NCBI GenBank assembly: GCA_947573745.1
Contig: CANPGX010000014.1
Span: 1-12,489 of the forward strand
Origin: an uncultured Erysipelotrichaceae bacterium
Lineage (GTDB): Bacteria; Bacillota_I; Bacilli_A; Erysipelotrichales; Coprobacillaceae
Direction of reading: 5' to 3'
DNA length: 12,489 nucleotides
Shown here: piece by piece, positions 1 to 4,120 of the stretch
How positions within the stretch are numbered: position 1 is the first letter of the stretch
Layout of the letters: every line of letters starts with the position of its first letter
The notes under the pieces: generated by a model
What the model was told of the DNA's origin: nothing
The model's input: only the letters and a program-made list of their open reading frames with translations
Databases searched by the model: none
Program-made: the position numbers and the translations under genes

Positions 1-270
1 ATTGAGGAAGTACCTATTTTAATCATGCATGGTGAACGATTAGGTTATTTTAATCGAGAAATTAAAATGCAACAGCTTTTACAAGAATATCAGTGTCGTC
101 TTTTTATTTCTGGGCATACTCATATTCCTATGTTAGTTCAAGAGGGGGCTTATGTGTATTTTAATCCTGGTTCGACGTCTCTTCCTAGAGGTGGAAGCTT
201 ACCGAGTTATGGTGTTATTGAGATTGATGGGGCGTCTATTCATGCTGAAATAAAAAATTATCAAAGATAG
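1..270 (+). CDS. YfcE/MJ0936-family metallophosphoesterase, 3' part (5' end outside window)
   Basis: The reading frame is open from base 1 and ends at TAG 268-270, giving 89 visible residues. These are the C-terminal part of a calcineurin-like phosphoesterase of the small YfcE/MJ0936 type. Visible metal-ligand motifs are the His of LIMHGE near residue 10 and the GHTH motif (residues 37-40), followed by the typical FNPGSTSLPRG segment and a YGVIEID beta-strand end. Members of this family are usually about 155-185 aa, so roughly half, including the N-terminal metal-binding motif (usually D-x-H), is upstream of the window. Family members are cytosolic metal-dependent phosphodiesterases; the physiological substrate is generally unclear. 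In Firmicutes such a gene often follows rph/rdgB-like genes, which cannot be checked here. The first internal ATG (25) is not a likely start, because homology continues upstream. The stop codon sits inside the terminator stem. Confidence 0.85.
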   Translation: MEEVPILIMHGERLGYFNREIKMQQLLQEYQCRLFISGHTHIPMLVQEGAYVYFNPGSTSLPRGGSLPSYGVIEIDGASIHAEIKNYQR

Positions 271-290
271 CGTTGATCGCTATTTTTTTA
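267..290 (+). terminator. Intrinsic terminator of the phosphoesterase gene
   Basis: Stem ATAGCG (267-272) pairs with CGCTAT (278-283) around loop TTGAT, followed by a T-run at 283-289. The stop codon TAG (268-270) is part of the ascending arm. Confidence 0.85.
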
Positions 291-331
291 AAATACACAG
301 GAAAATTGTTCTTGGATAATTCAATAAACTA

Positions 332-375
332 GATTATTTTTCAAGTTTTTGTTGACAATTGATTATTTTTCAAGT
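332..375 (+). repeat. 15-bp direct repeat flanking the -35 of the small-ORF promoter (candidate operator)
   Basis: GATTATTTTTCAAGT occurs exactly at 332-346 and again at 361-375, 29 bp apart. The first copy lies just upstream of the -35 (352-357) and the second fills the spacer and touches the -10. The second copy is also part of the inverted repeat TTGA-N7-TCAA (359-373). The core TTTCAAGT appears a third time in the leader at 441-448. The placement is what a repressor or activator site would show; the regulator is not identifiable from this window. Confidence 0.6.
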
Positions 376-383
376 AGTATAAT
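352..383 (+). promoter_or_regulatory. SigA-type promoter of the 45-codon gene
   Basis: A perfect -35 TTGACA is at 352-357. Two overlapping -10 choices exist: TAGTAT at 375-380 (17-bp spacer) and TATAAT at 378-383 (20-bp spacer). Transcription would start at about 387-390, exactly at the base of the hairpin at 389-416. Confidence 0.7.
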
Positions 384-388
384 ATCAG

Positions 389-416
389 AAAGGCATAAAA
401 AAGCATTTATGCCTTT
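389..416 (+). other. 5'-leader stem-loop of the small-ORF transcript
   Basis: AAAGGCATAAA (389-399) pairs perfectly over 11 bp with TTTATGCCTTT (406-416), with loop AAAGCA. It is followed by GTCAAT rather than a T-run, so it is not an intrinsic terminator. It falls at the predicted transcription start, where a 5'-terminal stem would protect the mRNA or shape access to the downstream Shine-Dalgarno at 452-457. Confidence 0.6.
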
Positions 417-465
417 GTCAATCGTATGAGTAAGAAAATATTTCAAGTAACAGGAGGAAATGATT

Positions 466-603
466 ATGACACTCATTTCAGAAATTATCATAACATGTTT
501 AGAAGGAATTATGAGTGGGCTACTTCTTTTAGTTCCATTAATGATTGGAAAACACTTAGAAATGAAAAGCCGTCATAAAAGAGGGGCTACATCTCATTTT
601 TAA
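466..603 (+). CDS. Small membrane peptide, 45 aa, unknown function
   Basis: I do not recognise this protein. The ORF starts at ATG 466 behind a near-perfect AGGAGG (452-457, 8-nt spacing) and ends at TAA 601-603. Residues 3 to about 28 form one hydrophobic stretch rich in Ile, Leu, Met and Val, interrupted by two Glu (6 and 14). A basic polar tail follows from Lys29, containing several Lys, Arg and His. This predicts a single-pass membrane peptide with a cytoplasmic or interfacial basic tail. It has its own promoter, a long structured leader (about 76 nt) and its own terminators, making an mRNA of about 240 nt. Size, topology and 5' structure resemble type I toxins of the Fst/TxpA kind, but I see no sequence match and no convincing antisense promoter. 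A small regulatory subunit is equally possible. The strong ribosome-binding site, promoter and terminator support a real gene. Confidence 0.6.
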   Translation: MTLISEIIITCLEGIMSGLLLLVPLMIGKHLEMKSRHKRGATSHF

Positions 604-606
604 TGG

Positions 607-628
607 AGGAACGGTAGTTCCTTTTTTT
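607..628 (+). terminator. Terminator of the 45-codon gene
   Basis: AGGAAC (607-612) pairs with GTTCCT (617-622) around loop GGTA, followed by seven T (622-628). The stem begins 3 nt after the stop codon. Confidence 0.85.
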
Positions 629-662
629 ATCCACTTGATGGATAAACTTTTTCCAAAAGTTT
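626..662 (+). terminator. Second, overlapping hairpins after the small gene (possible back-up terminators)
   Basis: TTTATCCA (626-633) pairs with TGGATAAA (639-646) around loop CTTGA, with five T at 648-652. An alternative AT-rich stem, AAACTTTT (644-651) with AAAAGTTT (655-662), is followed by further T. The two stems share 644-646 and exclude each other. Confidence 0.45.
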
Positions 663-663
663 T

Positions 664-692
664 TTGAATCAATGCACTGTTCGTGCTAATAT
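664..692 (+). promoter_or_regulatory. Promoter of the carboxymuconolactone decarboxylase-like gene
   Basis: TTGAAT (664-669), a 17-bp spacer and TAATAT (687-692), with TG at 684-685 making an extended -10. Transcription would start around 699, giving a leader of about 24 nt with AAAGGAG at 708-714. Confidence 0.75.
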
Positions 693-722
693 GAGAATAT
701 CAAACATAAAGGAGAAAAAAAG

Positions 723-1475
723 ATGAAGATAAGTGATCAAGCACAAGTATATTATGAAAGTCTATTTTCTGGATGTGAACCTCAATGGTTTAAGAGTGAT
801 CCTGAATTCGTTGAAATATTAGGAAATTTTGCTTTTGATGAGGTGATTCATCAAGATGATTTAGATGATAAAACAAGAATGATGGCTATTCTTGCAACAC
901 TTTTAGGATGCCAAGGAATAGATGTATTTGAATGGATGCTAGAAGGTGCCTATCAATCTGGTGTTACACCTGTAGAAATGAAAGAAATGGTTTATCAGGG
1001 AACAGCTTATTTAGGAATAGGGCGCACATTACCTTTTTTAACAGCTATCAATACATTTTGTGAAAAACACGACATTATGTTGCCATTAGAGGGACAATCG
1101 ACGACGGATGCCAAGACACGATTAGAAAAAGGAAGTCAAGCACAGGTATCTATATTTGGTGATCATATGAAAGATTTTTACCATTCTGGTCCAGAGGAAT
1201 CGCGCCATATCAATCGTTGGTTAGCTGAAAATTGTTTTGGTGACTATTATACAAGAGGGGGTCTGAACCTTGCTCAAAGAGAAATGATTACTTTTTGTTT
1301 TTTATCAGCCCAAGGCGGGTGTGAACCACAGTTGATATCTCATGCTGCGGCCAATATGAGATTGGGAAATGATAAAATCTTTTTGATCAAGATCATCTCA
1401 CAATGCTTACCTTATATAGGTTATCCAAGAAGTTTGAATGCTTTAAGATGTGTCAATGAGGCATGTCAGCAATAA
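723..1475 (+). CDS. Carboxymuconolactone decarboxylase (CMD/AhpD-like) family protein
   Basis: The 250-aa protein has two tandem CMD-type helical halves, about residues 28-115 and 150-248. The first carries an LLGCQG motif (Cys63). The second carries GGCEPQLISH, with Cys200 and His207 seven residues apart, as in the AhpD active site, and Glu187 upstream. The position corresponding to the second Cys of the AhpD CxxC is Gln203, so classic alkylhydroperoxidase disulfide chemistry is not expected. Two-domain CMD proteins of this length are common in Firmicutes and are usually annotated only by family; they tend to occur near redox or aromatic-compound genes. No such partner is visible here apart from the adjacent small-peptide unit. 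Start ATG 723 is set by AAAGGAG at 708-714 (8-nt spacing). There is no signal peptide or membrane segment, so it should be cytosolic. It is a single-gene unit with its own promoter and terminator. The family call is solid; the reaction is unknown. Confidence 0.85.
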   Translation: MKISDQAQVYYESLFSGCEPQWFKSDPEFVEILGNFAFDEVIHQDDLDDKTRMMAILATLLGCQGIDVFEWMLEGAYQSGVTPVEMKEMVYQGTAYLGIGRTLPFLTAINTFCEKHDIMLPLEGQSTTDAKTRLEKGSQAQVSIFGDHMKDFYHSGPEESRHINRWLAENCFGDYYTRGGLNLAQREMITFCFLSAQGGCEPQLISHAAANMRLGNDKIFLIKIISQCLPYIGYPRSLNALRCVNEACQQ

Positions 1476-1489
1476 ATCGTTGAATTGAT

Positions 1490-1514
1490 AAGACACTATC
1501 TGATAGTGTCTTTT
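1490..1514 (+). terminator. Terminator of the CMD-like gene
   Basis: AAGACACTA (1490-1498) pairs with TAGTGTCTT (1504-1512) around loop TCTGA, ending in TTTT. The symmetry extends to a 23-bp near-perfect palindrome. Confidence 0.85.
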
Positions 1515-1522
1515 ATTGACAA

Positions 1523-1549
1523 TAAAAAAACACCTGTTGAATAGGTGTT
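1523..1549 (-). terminator. Terminator of the minus-strand tRNA-Arg
   Basis: On the minus strand AACACCT (1549-1543) pairs with AGGTGTT (1535-1529), followed by a seven-T run (the + strand A-run 1524-1530). Confidence 0.8.
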
Positions 1550-1558
1550 ATGTTTAAA

Positions 1559-1635
1559 TGGCGTCCACGAAGGGATTCGAACCCATGACCGCACGCTTAG
1601 AAGGCGTGTGCTCTATCCAGCTGAGCTACGTAGAC
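1559..1635 (-). tRNA. tRNA-Arg (anticodon UCU)
   Basis: The minus strand folds as a complete 77-nt cloverleaf. The acceptor pairs GTCTACG with CGTGGAC (one G-U pair). The D-arm contains TAGCTCAGCTGGATAGAGC. The anticodon stem CACGC/GCGTG encloses loop CTTCTAA with anticodon TCT. The variable loop has 5 nt, and the T-loop is TTCGAAT. Discriminator G and CCA are encoded (1562 and 1559-1561). It decodes AGA/AGG, the dominant Arg codons of AT-rich Firmicutes. The T-stem has one U-U mismatch (second pair). It is transcribed convergently with the CMD-like gene. Confidence 0.95.
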
Positions 1636-1653
1636 AATATGTTTTGCTTAGTT

Positions 1654-1681
1654 ATTATATCATGTTTACAAATTATTGCAA
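1654..1681 (-). promoter_or_regulatory. Promoter of tRNA-Arg
   Basis: On the minus strand: TTGCAA (1681-1676), a 16-bp spacer and TATAAT (1659-1654), with TG one base upstream of the -10 (extended -10). Transcription would start about 12 nt before the mature 5' end. Confidence 0.8.
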
Positions 1682-1758
1682 TATAAAATCATAAAAATCG
1701 TGGGATGTTTTATTGTAGTGGACCACGCTAGAAAGATTAAAAGAGTTATAAAATGAAA

Positions 1759-1788
1759 TTGGCACTTTTTTTGTGTTATGATTGTAAT
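1759..1788 (+). promoter_or_regulatory. Probable promoter of the TPR-like gene
   Basis: TTGGCA (1759-1764), an 18-bp spacer and TGTAAT (1783-1788). The -10 is imperfect and lies inside the palindrome at 1776-1793. Confidence 0.45.
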
Positions 1789-1793
1789 CATAA
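1776..1793 (+). promoter_or_regulatory. 18-bp perfect palindrome (candidate operator)
   Basis: TTATGATT (1776-1783), central GT, then AATCATAA (1786-1793): an 8-2-8 perfect inverted repeat overlapping the predicted -10 of the downstream gene. No T-run follows, so it is not a terminator. I cannot assign it to a known regulator; its even centre does not fit the 7-1-7 Fur/PerR box. Confidence 0.45.
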
Positions 1794-1825
1794 GATAAAT
1801 CTGTATAATAAATTTAGTTGTGATG

Positions 1826-1832
1826 AAAGGAG
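1826..1832 (+). promoter_or_regulatory. Ribosome-binding site that sets the TPR-like start
   Basis: AAAGGAG lies 5 nt before ATG 1838. The upstream in-frame GTG 1820 and ATG 1823 lie before or overlap this site and have no Shine-Dalgarno of their own, so they are rejected as starts. Confidence 0.8.
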
Positions 1833-1837
1833 TTATT

Positions 1838-2755
1838 ATGATTGAATCTCTATTAGAACAAGGATTGTATCAAGAAGCACTTTCTTATTTACAGTCTCCT
1901 ACCAATGAACAAGAAGCCTATCAAAGATTAGTTTGCTTGTATGGGTTAGAAATGTATGCTAGGGCAAAAGAAGAGGCTTTGGTCTTAAAGCAACATGCCA
2001 AAGAGTATTATTATGATGTTGTGTCATTGCTGATATCGACTTTACAGGCGCTGGAAGATTATGAAGAGGCCATCAATCTTTTGGTAGAGGAGTTGTCGAT
2101 GCCTTATATTCCTTATCAATATGAGGTGATGTTTAATGAAGCTTATGATACTATTTTATTAGATAAGCAAGATGCTTTGATGGATCATGGAAAGAAAGCA
2201 TCTATTTTTAGTGAAGAGGATATTGAAACTATTTTAGAGAAGCCGCATCATGAGGATATGCTTTATATGGCTTTAGAACAACTCGAGGGAATGAATATAC
2301 GTCGCTTTTTACCGAGTGTGCGTTTGTTTTTAAAAAATGAGGAAGCGCCTTCTCTTGCCAAATCACTCTTATTAGAGTGTCTGCACCAACAAGAGGTTGA
2401 TGAAGAGCTTGAAGTTGTTAAGCATGGGGTTCTTTTAGAAGCTAATCCAGTTTATTTACCGATGGTTTTAGAGAGTGAAGCTTATGATGAAATCAGTGAA
2501 TGGCTAGCTAGACAATTAGAGGATGAGAATCCATCATTATTGGTTCAATGTGATCAATTTTTACAATATTATCTTTATGATGTCTATCCTAGATATATCG
2601 ATTTTGATGAATATGCTTTATTGGCTGCTTCCATCCATTACTATGTAGCGACTTTACAGTCTATTCCTGTAGATCAAGATGACTTGGAAAGTCGATATCA
2701 GGTGACTTTAGAGGATGTAGAAGAAAAGATTTTAGCACTTGGACAATTAAAATAG
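1838..2755 (+). CDS. TPR-like helical repeat protein, YsoA-like position upstream of tig
   Basis: This 305-aa acidic protein is almost wholly predicted alpha-helical. Its N-terminal third has repeats of TPR character (E-x-G-x-Y-x-E-A-L followed by alternating helices to about residue 110), then a long helical C-terminal region with no recognisable catalytic motif, signal peptide or membrane segment. In Bacillus the gene directly upstream of trigger factor is the TPR protein YsoA, so both synteny and fold type agree; beyond this I cannot name it. It is probably cytosolic and a protein-interaction scaffold, which is inference. Start ATG 1838 is set by its ribosome-binding site. The gene ends at TAG 2753-2755, and the tig promoter begins at the next base, so the two genes may be partly co-transcribed, with tig also independently started. 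Confidence 0.65.
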   Translation: MIESLLEQGLYQEALSYLQSPTNEQEAYQRLVCLYGLEMYARAKEEALVLKQHAKEYYYDVVSLLISTLQALEDYEEAINLLVEELSMPYIPYQYEVMFNEAYDTILLDKQDALMDHGKKASIFSEEDIETILEKPHHEDMLYMALEQLEGMNIRRFLPSVRLFLKNEEAPSLAKSLLLECLHQQEVDEELEVVKHGVLLEANPVYLPMVLESEAYDEISEWLARQLEDENPSLLVQCDQFLQYYLYDVYPRYIDFDEYALLAASIHYYVATLQSIPVDQDDLESRYQVTLEDVEEKILALGQLK

Positions 2756-2784
2756 TTGAAATCATGTATTGATTCATGTATAAT
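2756..2784 (+). promoter_or_regulatory. Strong promoter of tig
   Basis: TTGAAA (2756-2761), a 17-bp spacer and consensus TATAAT (2779-2784). Transcription would start around 2791, giving a leader of about 20 nt that is mostly Shine-Dalgarno. Confidence 0.85.
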
Positions 2785-2799
2785 AGCGTTGTATCAAAA

Positions 2800-2805
2800 A
2801 AGGAG
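2800..2805 (+). promoter_or_regulatory. Ribosome-binding site of tig
   Basis: AAGGAG lies 7 nt before ATG 2813 and 4 nt before ATG 2810. The spacing, and residue numbering identical to E. coli trigger factor at the FR-x-G motif, favour 2813. A TTG frame opening at 2756 overlaps the promoter and is not a start. Confidence 0.75.
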
Positions 2806-2812
2806 AATTATG

Positions 2813-4078
2813 ATGAAAGTAGAAAAAAGCAAGTTAGAAGGAAGTATCATTGAATTAAAAGTAGAATTTTCTGGAGAAGAGTGGAAAAAAGCACAAGAAA
2901 AAGCTTTTAAAAAATTAGGTAAGAATGTTCGTGCTGATGGATTTAGACAAGGAAAAGTACCAGAAGTACTTCTTAGAAAAATGGTCAGCAAAGCAGCTAT
3001 CTATGAAGAAGCAACAGATGCGATCATGGAAGCAAACTATCGTCAGATTTTAGCTGATGAAGAAGTGGCTCCTGTAGCTAATCCGGAATTAAAAGTAGAA
3101 TCTGTAGATGATGATTGTTTAAAAGTTGTTTTACTTTCACCTGTGAAACCAGATGTTGTTTTAGGCGAATATAAGAATTTAAACATTAAGAAAACGGGTG
3201 TCAAAGTGACCAAGAAAGAAGTAGAAGAAGAATTAAAGAGATACCAAAATGAATATGCTGAATTGGTTGAAAAAGATGGGGCTGTAGAAAATGGTGATAC
3301 AGCGGTCATTGATTTTGAAGGTTTCTTAGATGGTGTAGCTTTTGAAGGCGGAAAAGGCGAAAACTATCCATTAGAAATTGGTTCTGGTTCATTTATTCCT
3401 GGCTTTGAAGAACAAGTCATTGGTATGAAGAAAGATGAAAACAAAGATTTAACAGTGACGTTCCCTGCTGAATATCAGGCACCAGAATTGGCAGGAAAAG
3501 AAGCTGTATTTAAAGTAACTGTTCATGAAATCAAAAATAAGGTCTTACCTGATATTGATGATGAACTTGCTAAAGATGTGAATATTGATGGTGTTGAAAC
3601 ATTAGCTCAATTAGAAGCAAATATTAAAGAACGTATTCGTAACAATAAAACACAAGAAAATGAACGTAAATATATGGATGAAGTCATTGATACGTTGATC
3701 AAGAATACAACTATGGATATGGTAGAACAAGAAATTGACTTGATGTTAAGAGAAATTGAAAACAGCTTAAAACGTCAAGGACTTGATATGAAGACTTATA
3801 AAATGTTTACGAATAAGAGTGATGAAGATATTCGTCAAGATGCTAGTGTTGAAGCAAAACGTCGTGTGGCTCTTCAACTTGCTTTAGAAGCTGTTGCAAA
3901 AGCAGAGAACTTGACTGTTAGTGAAGAAGAAATTGATGAAGAATTTAAACAAATTGCAACTTACTATGGTCAGGATGTAGAACAAGTGAAAGAAACGTTT
4001 GCTTATGCAAGACCACAAATTGAATCTGATGTGCTTTCAAGAAAAGCATTAGACATTGTAAAAAGTAACGAAAAATAA
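2813..4078 (+). CDS. tig: Trigger factor, ribosome-associated chaperone and peptidyl-prolyl isomerase
   Basis: The 421-aa product has the full trigger factor architecture. The N-terminal ribosome-binding domain carries the docking signature GFRQGKVP at residues 43-50, the same numbering as in E. coli. The FKBP-type isomerase domain spans about 155-242, with GDTAVIDFEGFLDG from 161 and the FIPGFEEQVIGM segment. A long helical C-terminal domain forms the substrate cradle. Trigger factor binds at the ribosome exit tunnel (protein L23) and shields nascent chains. Length is close to the family norm of about 430. ATG 2810 immediately precedes the chosen start and is the only realistic alternative. 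A strong private promoter lies upstream and lon is 42 nt downstream. The stop codon is embedded in a hairpin that could attenuate read-through into lon. In Bacillus tig is followed by clpX, which is absent here. Confidence 0.97.
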   Translation: MKVEKSKLEGSIIELKVEFSGEEWKKAQEKAFKKLGKNVRADGFRQGKVPEVLLRKMVSKAAIYEEATDAIMEANYRQILADEEVAPVANPELKVESVDDDCLKVVLLSPVKPDVVLGEYKNLNIKKTGVKVTKKEVEEELKRYQNEYAELVEKDGAVENGDTAVIDFEGFLDGVAFEGGKGENYPLEIGSGSFIPGFEEQVIGMKKDENKDLTVTFPAEYQAPELAGKEAVFKVTVHEIKNKVLPDIDDELAKDVNIDGVETLAQLEANIKERIRNNKTQENERKYMDEVIDTLIKNTTMDMVEQEIDLMLREIENSLKRQGLDMKTYKMFTNKSDEDIRQDASVEAKRRVALQLALEAVAKAENLTVSEEEIDEEFKQIATYYGQDVEQVKETFAYARPQIESDVLSRKALDIVKSNEK

Positions 4079-4100
4079 GGCGCCATAAGCGTCTTATTTT
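4074..4100 (+). terminator. Hairpin at the tig stop codon, probable attenuator before lon
   Basis: AATAAGGCGC (4074-4083) pairs with GCGTCTTATT (4089-4098) with one G-U, loop CATAA. The T-tract is short and broken (TTATTTT), so termination should be partial. No promoter is visible between this hairpin and lon, so lon probably depends on read-through. Confidence 0.6.
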
Positions 4101-4120
4101 AAGAAGAAGGGGGTAATTTT

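Noticed and set aside
390..650. Antisense RNA gene opposite the 45-codon ORF
   Set aside because: No minus-strand -35/-10 pair good enough to claim; the toxin-antitoxin idea stays a hypothesis.
1699..1727. Possible hairpin CGTGG/CCACG upstream of the TPR-like gene
   Set aside because: Only five pairs around a 19-nt loop, no T-run and no relation to a known RNA family; compatible with chance.
1820..1837. Upstream starts GTG 1820 and ATG 1823 for the TPR-like gene
   Set aside because: The AAAGGAG at 1826-1832 lies downstream of both and serves ATG 1838.
2756..2812. N-terminal extension of tig from TTG 2756
   Set aside because: It overlaps the -35 and -10 of the tig promoter, has no Shine-Dalgarno, and would shift the ribosome-docking motif away from its universal position.
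4079..4120. Heat-shock operators (CIRCE, CtsR box) before lon
   Set aside because: Neither the TTAGCACTC inverted repeat nor the GGTCAAA tandem heptads are present.
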